From VRUE01 sp963807425 (GTDB lineage Bacteria > Actinomycetota > Thermoleophilia > Solirubrobacterales > 70-9), in assembly GCA_963807425.1 (NCBI GenBank), contig CAWEBZ010000010.1, positions 124,001 to 188,000 on the forward strand: 64,000 nt of DNA. Direction: 5' to 3'. The stretch's first letter is position 1. Every line of letters starts with the position of its first letter. Position numbers and translations under genes: made by a program. Under the pieces are notes generated by a model. That model did no database searches. It was given only the letters and a program-made list of their open reading frames with translations, and was not told the DNA's origin. Positions 36,138 to 45,710 of this stretch are shown here, in pieces.

Positions 36138-36715
36138 GCCAGTCCCTCCGCCAGCTCTCCCCGGATCTTCTCCAACCCGAGCCGCATCCGTCCCTTCACC
36201 GTGCCCAGCGGCACACCCAGCATCGCCGCGATCTCCGAGTGGCTGAAGCCGCCGAAGTAGGCCAGCTCGATCACCTTCGACTGCTCCCCCGGCAGCTCAC
36301 CTAGCGCGCCGCGGACCTCGTGAGCCGTCTCACGGCGCAGCGCCTCGGCGTCGGTCAGCTCCGCGGCCGGCCGCTGCTCGAGGATCGAGTCGTCGTCGAA
36401 GTTGAGCTTCGGCGCTCGCCCTGCCTTGCTGCGCAGGAAGTCGATCGCCCGGTTGCGGACGATGCCGAGCATCCAGGAGCGCACGCTGCCGCGCGCCTGG
36501 TCATAGCGGGCGCCACTGCGCCAGATCGAGATGAAGGCCTCCTGGGTGACGTCCTCGGCCGCCCCCCGCTCGCCGACGATCCTGTAGGCGAGCGAGTAGG
36601 CGGCGCCGCCATGGCGGTCGTAGAAGACCTCGAACGCGTCGGGGTCCTTCTCGCCGATCAGCGGCATCAACTCCTCGTCTGCGAGTCGCTCGGCCTTGGC
36701 ACTCCGGATCTTCAT
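36134..36715 (-). CDS. ECF sigma factor (SigK-like)
   Basis: The 193-residue sigma factor has region 2 (DAFEVFYDRHGGAAYSLAYRIVG; AEDVTQEAFISIWRS) and region 4 (LPGEQSKVIELAYFGGFSHSEIAAML; GTVKGRMRLGLEKIR). The FGGFSHSEIA pattern is typical of the SigK-like ECF group paired with RskA-type anti-sigmas. It follows two ferritin-like genes on the same strand at short spacing, so it may control that operon and itself. Confidence 0.93.
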   Translation of the reverse strand: MKIRSAKAERLADEELMPLIGEKDPDAFEVFYDRHGGAAYSLAYRIVGERGAAEDVTQEAFISIWRSGARYDQARGSVRSWMLGIVRNRAIDFLRSKAGRAPKLNFDDDSILEQRPAAELTDAEALRRETAHEVRGALGELPGEQSKVIELAYFGGFSHSEIAAMLGVPLGTVKGRMRLGLEKIRGELAEGLA

Positions 36716-36740
36716 CTCGCTGAACGCCGCTCCATTCCGA

Positions 36741-37379
36741 TTACTGGATGAAGGGTTCGACCGCCTTAAGGACCTTAGCCTTGCTCAGCGAAGGGTCGAA
36801 CGCTTGCGGCGACGGTTCGGCGCCGTTCTGCAGCCGGATTGCCGCCGCGTGCCTGGCCTCGACCTGGACGATCGCCCCCGCCGATCCCAGCACTTCCTTC
36901 GACTTGATCTGCGGCGCGGCGCCGTTGTAGGCGCTGACGCCGGTGTCCTCGAAGGTCTGGGCCAGCTGGAGGAATCCGGCGGTGCCGTCGTAGGGGAAGT
37001 CGAATTTGGGCTCCGCGACCGGCTTGCCGCCCAACTGCTTGATCGACGCGGTCAGCGCCTTGACGTGTTCGTCCTCGTCCTTGCCGACCAGTTCGATCAG
37101 GCTCTTGAGCTCGCCGCTCGCTTTTGCCCGCGTCTTCGCTTCCCTGTAGAAAGCCGACTCGAGGTACTCGAGCGTGAGTGCAAAGTTGAGGATGCCGACG
37201 TCGCCACCGCCGGACATCGCCAGAGCGCGGCCGACGAAGGGGCCGATCATCGCGGCGCCGTAGACGGCTCCAGCGGCCAGCGCCCCCTTGAGGATCACCT
37301 CGCTGCGGGATAGGTCGCCGCTGTCGTCGTCGATCTGGACGGCGGCCAGCTCCGGTTGGGCGAGTTCCTGGTTGCTCAT
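36741..37379 (-). CDS. Ferritin-like domain protein
   Basis: The 212-residue protein has a hydrophobic helix near 30-55 and a ferritin-like four-helix bundle: VGILNFALTLEYLESAFYREA and VGKDEDEHVKALTASIKQLGGKP supply Glu and ExxH-type metal ligands. VQVEARHAAAIRLQNG gives a further helix. It matches the second ferritin-like protein next to it over the whole bundle. Such proteins are often called desiccation-related; metal and oxidase activity are unproven. It lies 25 bases upstream of the sigma factor gene. Confidence 0.85.
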   Translation of the reverse strand: MSNQELAQPELAAVQIDDDSGDLSRSEVILKGALAAGAVYGAAMIGPFVGRALAMSGGGDVGILNFALTLEYLESAFYREAKTRAKASGELKSLIELVGKDEDEHVKALTASIKQLGGKPVAEPKFDFPYDGTAGFLQLAQTFEDTGVSAYNGAAPQIKSKEVLGSAGAIVQVEARHAAAIRLQNGAEPSPQAFDPSLSKAKVLKAVEPFIQ

Positions 37380-37408
37380 CTCGTTCTCCTTTTCTTCCGG
37401 CCGTCGGC

Positions 37409-38104
37409 TCAGCCGACGATGAAGGGTTCGACGGACTCGAGGACTTCGTTCGCCCCGGCCGGCTTGGCGAAGGCGCCGTCCGGCGTGATCGACTCGCCCA
37501 GCAGCGCGTTGAGCGCCGCCGCGTGGCGGCCCTCGACGCTGTGGATCGCGAGCGCCGAGGCGAGCACCGCGGGGCTCTTGATGTTCGCCGCCTGGCCCAG
37601 GTATGCGGCGGCGCCGAGGTTCTCCACCGTCCCCGCCAGTTCGAGCACCGACTTGGCGTTCTTCAGTGGGAATTCAGTCTTCGGCTTCGGCGCCGGCTTG
37701 GCACCCATCTGCTTGACGGCCGCGGTGAGGGCGGCGACGTGTTCGGCCTCCTCCTTGCCGAACTTGCGGATCGTCTCCAGGTCGGAGCCCTTGAAGAGGC
37801 CGCTCTTGACCACGTCGGCGTAGAAGGCGGCCTCCAGGTACTCGAGCGTGAGGGCGTAGTTGAGGATCCCCACGTCTCCTTTGCCGAATTTCTCCGTCCC
37901 GGTCTTGCCGCTGGAAGAGGAGGTCGAAGCGGTCGTCGTCATCTCGTCGTCGCTGCCACAGGCGGCGAGGAAAGCCGCCAGTGCGGTCGAGCCACCGGTC
38001 AGGGCGATGAACTTCCGTCGTGAGACCGGGTCGTTGACGACGCGAGAGATGGCGCTGTCCGCTGGGGGCGCGGTGGGCCTCTCGCGTTCGGTACTTGTGG
38101 GCAT
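37409..38104 (-). CDS. Ferritin-like domain lipoprotein with Tat-like signal
   Basis: The 231-residue protein has a signal SRRKFIALTGGSTALAAFLAAC, combining a twin-Arg motif and a lipobox Cys, so it is probably a Tat-exported lipoprotein. A Ser/Thr linker leads to the ferritin-like bundle (VGILNYALTLEYLEAAFYADV; GKEEAEHVAALTAAVKQMG; HSVEGRHAAALNALLG). I start at ATG 38104, where the signal begins. It is the first gene of the four-gene ferritin-sigma-antisigma operon and diverges from a cupredoxin gene. Confidence 0.87.
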   Translation of the reverse strand: MPTSTERERPTAPPADSAISRVVNDPVSRRKFIALTGGSTALAAFLAACGSDDEMTTTASTSSSSGKTGTEKFGKGDVGILNYALTLEYLEAAFYADVVKSGLFKGSDLETIRKFGKEEAEHVAALTAAVKQMGAKPAPKPKTEFPLKNAKSVLELAGTVENLGAAAYLGQAANIKSPAVLASALAIHSVEGRHAAALNALLGESITPDGAFAKPAGANEVLESVEPFIVG

Positions 38105-38221
38105 GGTGTCGTCTCCTCGCTGGTTTGCGCTTCTGCCCGCTCCTACGCGGTGCCACAGGGACTGGATCACTCGGCGCCAGATCGGTGATCCGTCTCTGGC
38201 CGCGCCTCCGTAGAAGAGAAC

Positions 38222-38590
38222 GTGACCCTCCTGGCCACCTGCTTCCGTGCCGCCGCCCTGCTGACGGCGATTTCGCTCCTGATCGTGGGCGGCGGCTGCG
38301 GAAGCGACGAGAGTTCGGACGGAAGCGCCGCAGCCGACGGCGGCAGCGGCACGGTCGCGATCGCCGACTTCGCCTACTCGCCGGCCGACCTCACGGTCGA
38401 TTCCGGCACCGCCGTGTCTTTCCCCAACCGGGACTCGACCGCCCACACCGCGACCGCCAACGATGGAACGTTCGACACCGGCACGATCGAGGGGGGCAAG
38501 AGCGGCTCCGTAACACTGGAGCAGCCGGGCACCTACCGCTACTACTGCCTCTTCCACCCCTTCATGAAGGGCACCGTCACCGTCGAGTAG
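38222..38590 (+). CDS. Cupredoxin lipoprotein, paralogue of 26153-26596
   Basis: The 122-residue protein starts at GTG with a lipoprotein signal (lipobox GGGCGSD) and a cupredoxin domain with His of STAHTATANDGTF and the YYCLFHPFM Cys-His-Met copper ligands. It shares most of the DGxFDTGT...GTVTVE core with the other cupredoxin. It faces the ferritin-like operon across 117 bases, suggesting a shared metal or redox role at the cell surface. The electron partner is unknown. Confidence 0.87.
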   Translation: MTLLATCFRAAALLTAISLLIVGGGCGSDESSDGSAAADGGSGTVAIADFAYSPADLTVDSGTAVSFPNRDSTAHTATANDGTFDTGTIEGGKSGSVTLEQPGTYRYYCLFHPFMKGTVTVE

Positions 38591-38599
38591 ACGGAGCGG

Positions 38600-39703
38600 C
38601 TAGGCGGGTGAGCCGGCGCGCACCTGATCGAGCGCGCGGGCGATGCGGGAGACGCCCTCGGAGACCTGCTCCGGGGGCACGCTGGCGAAGGAGAGGCGGA
38701 GGCTGTTGCGACCGCCCTCGATCATGAAGTCGGGGCCGGCGACGAAGGCAACGCCCTCGCCCTTCGCCTCGGCCAGCAGCGCCGTCGTGTCGGTGCCCTC
38801 GGCGAGGTCGAGCCAGAGGAAGTAACCGCCGCCGGGGACGACGAACTCGGCCTCGGGGATCTGCTCGCCAAGCGCCTCGACGAGCGCATCGCAGCGAGCC
38901 TGCAGCGCGCCTTTGACGAACTCGATGTTGCGGTCGAGCCCACCGGAGCGGCAGAGCTCGAGCACGACCGCCTCGGCGAGCATGTTCGGCGAGATGTAGG
39001 TCTCGTTCGCGCGCTTGGCGAGCTCCGCGATCACGCCGGCCGGCCCGGCCAGGTAACCGACTCGCACCCCCGGGCTGACCGTCTTCGAGAAGGAGGATGC
39101 GTGGACCACGCGATCCGCCCGGTCCATCGAGAGCATCGTCTCCAGCGCCTCGCCCTCGAACGGCAGCTCGCGGTAGGGATCGTCCTCGAAGATCCAGAAG
39201 CCATGCTCGGTGGCGAGTTCGACCAGCCGCACCCGCTTCTCGGCCGAGAGCGTGCAGCCGGCCGGGTTGTGGAAGTTGGGGATGACGTGGGCGAGCTTGA
39301 TCGGGCCCTCCGCCAGGGCCGCCTCGAAAGCCGCCATGTCGAGCCCGTCCGCCTCCAGCGCCACCGGCACCAGCTCGACCCCGAGCCGCTGCAGCATCAG
39401 CAGCGTGCGATCGTAGGTCGGCTGCTCGACGACCACCCGGTCGCCGGGCTCCAACAGGTGCTCGAACAGCATCGCGCCGCCCTCCAGCGACCCGTTGGCG
39501 ATCATCACCTGGCCGGCGTCGAGCCCCCCGTGCCGCTCGGCGACCCACTCGCAGAGCCCCGGATGCCCGATCCCCGTCCCGTAGGAGAGCGCCTTCTGCC
39601 AGTCCTCGGCAAGCGCAGCAGCCGCCGCATCCCGCACAGCCTCACGCGGCAGGATGTCGGCGCTCGGAGCGCCGCGGGCGAAGGAAATCGTGTCTGCGGC
39701 CAT
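38600..39703 (-). CDS. PLP-dependent aminotransferase, class I/II (MocR/2-aminoadipate type)
   Basis: The 367-residue fold-type I enzyme has ANGSLEGGAM, EQPTYDRTLLML, VIPNFHNPAGCTLS, FEDDPYRELPFEG and the PLP lysine at Lys207 in SSFSKTVSPGVRVGY. This group includes 2-aminoadipate and broad-range aminotransferases. No HTH domain is present. The ATG at 39703 is chosen because MAADTISFARGAPSADILP is the normal family start. The substrate is unknown. Confidence 0.9.
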   Translation of the reverse strand: MAADTISFARGAPSADILPREAVRDAAAAALAEDWQKALSYGTGIGHPGLCEWVAERHGGLDAGQVMIANGSLEGGAMLFEHLLEPGDRVVVEQPTYDRTLLMLQRLGVELVPVALEADGLDMAAFEAALAEGPIKLAHVIPNFHNPAGCTLSAEKRVRLVELATEHGFWIFEDDPYRELPFEGEALETMLSMDRADRVVHASSFSKTVSPGVRVGYLAGPAGVIAELAKRANETYISPNMLAEAVVLELCRSGGLDRNIEFVKGALQARCDALVEALGEQIPEAEFVVPGGGYFLWLDLAEGTDTTALLAEAKGEGVAFVAGPDFMIEGGRNSLRLSFASVPPEQVSEGVSRIARALDQVRAGSPA

Positions 39704-39743
39704 TGCCAGCGAGCCTAGCAACGCCCGGCCTATACTCGCGCCG

Positions 39744-40979
39744 ATGGTCGGGGCTCCGGGAGGCTTACGCAGGCGCGCACTGCTACTTGTCGCAATCCCG
39801 CTCTTGGGTTTGCTTGCGGCGCTGACCGTCCTGCAGATCGCAACCGCTGCCAAGCGCCAGGCGATCAAGCAGCCGGACCTGCTCCTGCGGCTGCACGACC
39901 TGCCGCCCGGATACCTCAACGTCGAACTGCAGGAGGGACAGGGCGAACGAACCTTCTGCTCGCGACTGCGCCATCCGCACGACACTCCAAAGGCACTCGC
40001 GAATTTCGTCGACCGCTTCCGCCCAAAGGGCTGCGTCGGTGCCTACTACCGCCTCTTCACCGTGCAGGGCCAACCTTCGGGGCCGGTGCTGGCCGGAACC
40101 GGGGTGCTCGAGATGAGCGACGACAGGGCGGCCGATGCAGCATGGAGTGTCGTGCCGCGGCTTCTTGGCCGGCTTTTCCACGACCGCCCACCGCTAGAAG
40201 TCGCCGCCCCGGAAACGGTCGGCTCGGATACCGAGCTGTTCCACGCCGCCCAGCCCCGCTTCTACCCCGTCCTTCGTAAGGTCGCGCCTGCCGCTTCCTT
40301 CCTCGTCTGGCGGTCGGGCAACACGCTGGCCGTTGTCATGGCAGTCGGCCAATCCTTCGCCGAAAACGACCAGGCAGCGGTCGAGCTTGCACGGCGCCAG
40401 CAGGTCCACATTCGCACGCCGACGCGCTACACGCCCGCGGAACGGTTCGACGGCGAAGTGGCGCTCGACGATCCCGCGCTGGAAACCGCCACCTACTGGC
40501 TGGGTCGCAATTTCAGACCGGGCGGTGGGCTGCCGGACAACCGCCTCTTTGAGTCCTACTTCCGGGACACACCGGAAGCGGAATCCAAGGAAGGGCTGAT
40601 CGAAGAAGGTCCAGGCGCGCTACTGCACATCGGCTACCGGAACATCCGGCTCGATACTTGGACGCCGGCGACTTGGAGCGTCTTCGCCGATTCGAAGACC
40701 GGCAGGGCGATCACCGCATGGAAGTGCACCCGCACGAGGACCCTCTCCCTTCCCGAAGGCACCGCGACGGTCTTCGGCGGCTATGACCGAAACTTCGCGC
40801 GATGCCCGAAGCGAGCGCCGGAAGCGTTCACCGCTTGGGTCGATCTCGGCAGCGTGAAGGTGGTCGTCAACGCTCCCCCTGCCGCGGACTTCATCGAAAC
40901 CGTCAACCCCTACGGTTCCTTCAAGGGCATGGAAGCCATAGTCCGCACCCTGCGCCTGAGGCTAAAGCCGATCTACTGA
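39744..40979 (+). CDS. Hypothetical protein with N-terminal membrane anchor
   Basis: The 411-residue protein has one membrane helix at about 11-32 and an extracellular part with about seven Cys residues, scattered Trp, and segments such as RLHDLPPGYLNVELQEGQ and TWTPATWSVFADSKTGRAITAWKC. The DLPPGY segment recalls other anchored actinobacterial proteins, but I recognise no domain. Codon use matches the neighbours. It stands alone between the aminotransferase and sucD. Confidence 0.7.
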   Translation: MVGAPGGLRRRALLLVAIPLLGLLAALTVLQIATAAKRQAIKQPDLLLRLHDLPPGYLNVELQEGQGERTFCSRLRHPHDTPKALANFVDRFRPKGCVGAYYRLFTVQGQPSGPVLAGTGVLEMSDDRAADAAWSVVPRLLGRLFHDRPPLEVAAPETVGSDTELFHAAQPRFYPVLRKVAPAASFLVWRSGNTLAVVMAVGQSFAENDQAAVELARRQQVHIRTPTRYTPAERFDGEVALDDPALETATYWLGRNFRPGGGLPDNRLFESYFRDTPEAESKEGLIEEGPGALLHIGYRNIRLDTWTPATWSVFADSKTGRAITAWKCTRTRTLSLPEGTATVFGGYDRNFARCPKRAPEAFTAWVDLGSVKVVVNAPPAADFIETVNPYGSFKGMEAIVRTLRLRLKPIY

Positions 40980-40986
40980 GGCTGCT

Positions 40987-41859
40987 TCAGCCGCGCAGGA
41001 CTTCGACCGCGATCGCGGCGGCCTCGCTTGGGCTTTCGCCGACCCGCACGCCCTTTGCTTCGAGCGCGTCCTTCTTCGCCTGGGCGGTACCGGAGGAGCC
41101 GGAGATGATCGCGCCGGCGTGGCCCATCTGCTTGCCGGGCGGCGCCGTGAAGCCGGCGATGTAGGCGACCACGGGCTTGGAGATCTCGGCGGCGATGAAC
41201 TCGGCCGCCCGCTCCTCGGCGTCGCCGCCGATCTCGCCGACCATCACGATCAGCTCGGTCTCGGGATCGGCCTCATAGAGCGTGAGGATGTCGATGAAGT
41301 CAGAGCCGATGATCGGGTCGCCGCCGATGCCGACGATCGAGGAGTTGCCCTCGCCCGCCTGCTTCAGCTCGTTGCCGATCTGGTAGGTCAGCGTGCCCGA
41401 CTTGGAGACGACGCCGATCTTGCCGGGGTCGAAGAACTGTGCCGGGATGATGCCGACGTTGGCCTTGCCGGGCGAGAGCACGCCGGGGCAGTTGGGCCCG
41501 ATCAGGCGAACCCCCGCCTCCTTCGCCTTCCAGTAGGTCTTCAGCATGTCGAGCACCGGGATCCCCTCGGTGATCGCGATCACCGTCTCGACGCCGGACT
41601 CGATCGCCTCGTCGATCGCCGGGGCGGCGAAGCGCGCCGGCACGAAGATCATCGACGTGTTGGCGCCCTCCTGCTCGACCGCTTCGGAGATCGAGTCGAA
41701 GATCGGCACGCCCTCGACGTCCTGACCGCCCTTGCCCGGGGTGACTCCGGCGACGAGATCGGTCCCGTAGGCGCGGTTGCGTAGTCCGTGGAAGGAGCCC
41801 TCACGCCCGGTCAGGCCGGAGACGACGAGCTTCGTGTCCTCACCGACGATGATCGACAT
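40987..41859 (-). CDS. sucD: Succinyl-CoA synthetase alpha subunit
   Basis: SucD binds CoA and carries the active-site phosphohistidine of succinyl-CoA synthetase in the TCA cycle. The 290-residue protein has the CoA-binding VSGLTGREGSFH, AITEGIPVLDM, IGPNCPGVLSPG, GVVSKSGTLTYQ, and KQMGHAGAIISG with phospho-His247. Its ATG (41857-41859) overlaps the sucC stop as TGATG once the sucC frameshift is corrected. Confidence 0.95.
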   Translation of the reverse strand: MSIIVGEDTKLVVSGLTGREGSFHGLRNRAYGTDLVAGVTPGKGGQDVEGVPIFDSISEAVEQEGANTSMIFVPARFAAPAIDEAIESGVETVIAITEGIPVLDMLKTYWKAKEAGVRLIGPNCPGVLSPGKANVGIIPAQFFDPGKIGVVSKSGTLTYQIGNELKQAGEGNSSIVGIGGDPIIGSDFIDILTLYEADPETELIVMVGEIGGDAEERAAEFIAAEISKPVVAYIAGFTAPPGKQMGHAGAIISGSSGTAQAKKDALEAKGVRVGESPSEAAAIAVEVLRG

Positions 41860-43023
41860 CAGGCGCTTGCCCCCGCCAGCTCGACGACGCGCCGCGCGGC
41901 GTCGAGCATCGTCTTCTCCTGGTTCAGGTTGGGCAGATCGGCTCCCGGCGAGGATCTCCAGCCCCTCCTCGGAGTTGGTGCCGTCGAGGCGAACCACGAG
42001 CGGGATCTTCAGGTCAAGCTGCGGCGAGGCGTCGACGATCCCCTTGGCGATCTCGTCGCAGCGGGTGATGCCGCCGAAGATGTTGAAGAGGATCGCCGTC
42101 ACCTTCTCGTCGGAGGTGATCACGGTCAGCGCGTCGACGATCGCCTCCGCCTTCGAGCCACCGCCGGCATCGAGGAAGTTGGCCGGCTTGCCGCCCGCCT
42201 GGGCGACTACGTCGAGCGTCGACATGCAGAGCCCGGCGCCGTTGGCGAGGATGCCGACGTTGCCGTCGAGCTTGACGTAGGTGAGGCCCTTCTCCTTCGC
42301 CATCGCCTCCTGCGGATCGTCGGCCGTGTCGGCGATCTCGGCCAGCTCCTGGTGGCGGTAGAGGGCGTTGCCGTCGATCGTCACCTTGGCGTCGAGCGCG
42401 ACCACCTGGCGGTCGGCGGTGACGATCAGCGGGTTGACCTCGATCAGGGTCGCGTCCTCGCCGCTGGCCACCTCGGCCAGCTTGGCCAGCACCTCGGCGG
42501 CCTGGTCGCGCACGTCCTCGTCGAGGCCGGCGGCGTCGATGATCGGCCGCGCCGCGGCCGCGTCGAAAGGCCGGGTCGGGTCGATGTGGCGCTTGACCAG
42601 GGCGTCGGGGTCCTCGGCAGCGACGGCCTCGATGTCCATGCCGCCCTTGGCGGAGACCATCGCCAGCAGCTTCTTCTCGCCACGGTCGAGGATCACCGAG
42701 GCGTAGTACTCGGCGGCGATGTCCGAACCGCCCTCGATCCAGACCTGGTCGACCCGGAAGGGGCCCTCGCCGTGCGGCCCGACGATGTCCATGCCGAGGA
42801 TCGCGTCGGCGTAGGCGCGCGCCTCCTCGGCGTCCTGGGCGATCTTGATCCCGCCGGCCTTGCCACGACCGCCGATCAGCACCTGCGCCTTGATCGCGCA
42901 GGGGTAGCCGATCCGCTCCGCCGCGGCGACCGCGTCCTCGACCGTCGAGGCGACCTCGCCGCTCGGCACGGCGATGCCGTGCTCGGCGAAAAGCTGCTTG
43001 CCCTGATACTCGAGGAGGTCCAT
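41859..43023 (-). CDS. sucC: Succinyl-CoA synthetase beta subunit, one +1 frameshift near its end
   Basis: SucC is the ATP-grasp subunit. It starts MDLLEYQGKQLFAEHGI and has VLIGGRGKAGGIK, LIEVNPLIV, NIFGGITRCDEIAKG and VRLDGTNSEEGLEIL. An extra base in the C-run at 41944-41946 shifts the last about 27 codons; removing it restores LPNLNQEKTMLDAARRVVEL and a normal stop (387 residues). As sequenced, sucC reads straight through into sucD, mimicking a fusion; I regard this as an artefact. Confidence 0.9.
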
Positions 43024-43126
43024 GTGGAGGCGCGCCGCCTGCGGCGCGGGCGGCAGCCTACTCCGACCTTTCAGACCGCGGCGCGACGCCTGCCTTCGGG
43101 GCGATTGGCATAATGCGCCGCCGCTG

Positions 43127-43811
43127 ATGCCTCTGCCGAGCCTCAAAACCGATCAAATGGGTGACCACCGACTGTTACGGCACCCTGATCGACTGGGAGA
43201 AAGGCATCATCGACGCCTGCAAGAAAGAGGCGGAGAAAGACGGCTTCAGCTTCGAGGAGGGGCCCTTCCTGGCCCGCTTCATGGAGGTGCAGGCCGAAAT
43301 CATGGCCGGCTCCTACGAGCTCTACGCCGAGGTGCTGCGCCGCACGATCGTCAAGGTCGCCGGCGAGCTGGGCTGGGAGATCGAGCCCTCACGGGCGCAG
43401 TTCCTGCCCAACAGCGTCGCCTACTGGCTGCCCTTCCGCGAGGCCAACGCGGCGATGGACCGGCTCGGCAAACGCTACGAGATCGGCATCGTCTCCAACA
43501 TCGACGACAAACTGCTCGGCATCTCGCGCCGCCACCTGCGCACCGAACTCGACCTCGTCGTCACCGCCCAGCAGGTGCGCAGCTACAAGCCCGACCCCGT
43601 CCACTTCAAAGAGGCGGCGCGGCGGATCGGCGGCAAGAAAGGCTGGCTGCACATCGGCTGCAACTACACCAACGACGTCGCCCCGCTGCTGAAAATGAAC
43701 GTGCCGGTGATCTGGGTCAACCGCCACGGCGAGAAACTCGAAGGCCGCAAAGCGCCCAGCGCCACCGTGAAGAACTTCCGCGACGCCGCCAAAAAGCTCG
43801 GCGCGTCCTGA
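43127..43811 (+). CDS. Haloacid dehalogenase type II (HAD) protein, likely +1 error at the start
   Basis: The main frame gives a type II HAD protein: VTTDCYGTLIDWEKG with nucleophile Asp, GIVSNIDDKLL, SYKPDPVHFKEA with the conserved Lys, and HIGCNYTNDVAPLLKMN. It resembles L-2-haloacid dehalogenases. No good start occurs in this frame except GTG 43161, inside the first strand. Removing one A from the AAAA run at 43145-43148 joins ATG 43127 in frame and gives the usual start MPLPSLKPIKWVTTDCYG (227 residues). Substrate unknown. Confidence 0.8.
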
Positions 43812-43889
43812 GCGATCTCTAGCGTTTCGCAACTTCGGCCGTAGCGGTGGTTTCGACCCTGTAGGCCGGTCGCCGCCGGCGAGCTACTC

Positions 43890-45707
43890 ATGGATCGACT
43901 GGAACAAAGCAGGGCGTCTCAGCGAGCGCCCGCCTGATCGCTCGCGGCAGGCGTGCTGGCGCTGCTCTGCGCTGCTCGTCGCTCGTCAGTCCAGCAGCTC
44001 GGCACGACGCCGGCGCCGAACCCCGCAGCCGCCCAGCTTCGTCGTGATCCAGACCGACGACCAGACCCTCGACGAGCTCTACGCCACCTTCGGCGAGCCG
44101 AAGATGCAGGCGATGCCGAACACGCTCAACATGATCGCCAAGCGCGGCATGACCTTCAACCGCTACTACGTCCCCTACCCGCTCTGCTGCCCCTCGCGGG
44201 TCAGCCTGCTGACCGGCCGCTACGCCCACAACAACGGCGTCAAGGGCAACATCCAGCCCAACGGCGGCTACTTCGGCTTCTCCTTCCGCGCCGCGATGAC
44301 GCCACAACCTCGCCACCTGGCTGCAGGGCGCCGGCTACCGCACGATCCACGTCGGCAAGTTCCTCAACGGCTACGGCGACGAGCCGTACGACAACGGCAC
44401 CGCCGTGCCGCCCGGCTGGGACGCCTGGCACACGGTGCTCAAGGCCGACACCAACCACTACTTCTACGGCTACACGCTCAACAACAACGGCCAGCTCGAA
44501 GGGCCCTACGGCGACTCCGGCACCTGGGAACCGCGCGAATACGGCGTCCGCGACGACATCGGCTGCCCCTTCGCACCGCTCAACGGCCTGCCCTGCTACT
44601 ACGAGACCGACATGCTGACCAACATCGCAGCCCAGGAGCTGCAGCGGCACCTCGCCCGAACAGCCCTTCTACCTGCAGCTCGACTACACCGCCCCGCACG
44701 GCGACTTCCGCCGCCCGGCCGGGCCGGAGCCGGCACCGCGCCACTACGACTGGTTCAAGGGCGCGCCGCTTCCCGCACAACCGCTCCGAAGGCTTCGCCG
44801 AGGGCAACGTCAGCCGACAAGCCGAGCTTCATCCGCGAAGCGCCCTACCTCTCGCTCAGCGACATCCACACCTACCGCGTCTACTACGAAAGGCGCTGGA
44901 GTCGCTGCGCTCGATCGACGACGGCGTGAAGCTGATCCTCGACACGCTGGGCTGGCTGCAGCGCCTGCGCAACACCTACGTCATCTTCACCTCCGACAAC
45001 GGCTTCTTCTTCGGCGAGCACCGCCTGATCGGCGGCAAGTTCCTCGCCTACGAGCCGTCGACCCACCTGCCCTTCCTGATCCGCGGCCCGGACATCAGCG
45101 CCGGACAGCGAAACCGGCGAGCTGGTCGCCAACATCGACGTCGCCCCGACCATCCTCGAGCTGGCCGGCGTCGAAGCCGACAAGAGCATCGACGGGCGCT
45201 CGATGGTGCCCTTCCTGCGCGACCCCGAACTGCGCACGCCTGCGCCCGCTCCTCTTCGAGTCCTTCGTCGAGACCTCCGACGTGGAAGCCGAACGGCGCG
45301 ATCGCCGAACCGGGCGACCAGCGCAACCGGCCCGCAGCCGTCGAGGCGGCGGCGGCCACCGCCTCGATCCTGGCGCCGCCGAAGGACTACGAGGGAATCC
45401 GCCTCGGCCCCTACAAGTACATCGCCTGGCCGAACGGCGAGAAGGAGCTCTACGACCTCGAAAAAGACCCCAACGAGCTCAACAACATCGTCCGCATCCC
45501 CAACTACTTCCCGGTCCGCAACTTCCTCCACCGCGAACTGCGCGAACGGCTCGAGAACTGCGTCGGCCGGGCCTGCCGCGAAGAAGCGGCGGAGATCCCG
45601 CTGACGCGGCAAGCGAACGCCAGCAGCAGATCCGCGAAGAAGAAGCGCGAACAGCGAGAAAAACGCAAGGAACAGAAGGAACAAACAGCAGAGCAGCTGA
45701 GCGCTGA
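43890..45707 (+). pseudogene. Sulfatase (alkaline phosphatase superfamily), frame broken by at least eight indels
   Basis: Read across frames, this is an exported sulfatase: PSFVVIQTDDQTLDELYATF, then PYPLCCPSRVSLLTGRYAH with the CxPSR formylglycine site, TWLQGAGYRTIHVGKFLNGYG, PFYLQLDYTAPHGDF, YVIFTSDNGFFFGEH, and RLGPYKYIAWPNGEKELYDL. Indels lie near 44302, 44650, 44772, 44814, 44889, 45105, 45239 and 45286, plus uncertain ones in the N-terminal signal region and after about 45640. Start and stop are therefore approximate. The tail is rich in Lys, Glu and Arg. The gene family is clear; whether it is a true pseudogene is not. Confidence 0.72.
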
Positions 45708-45710
45708 GCG

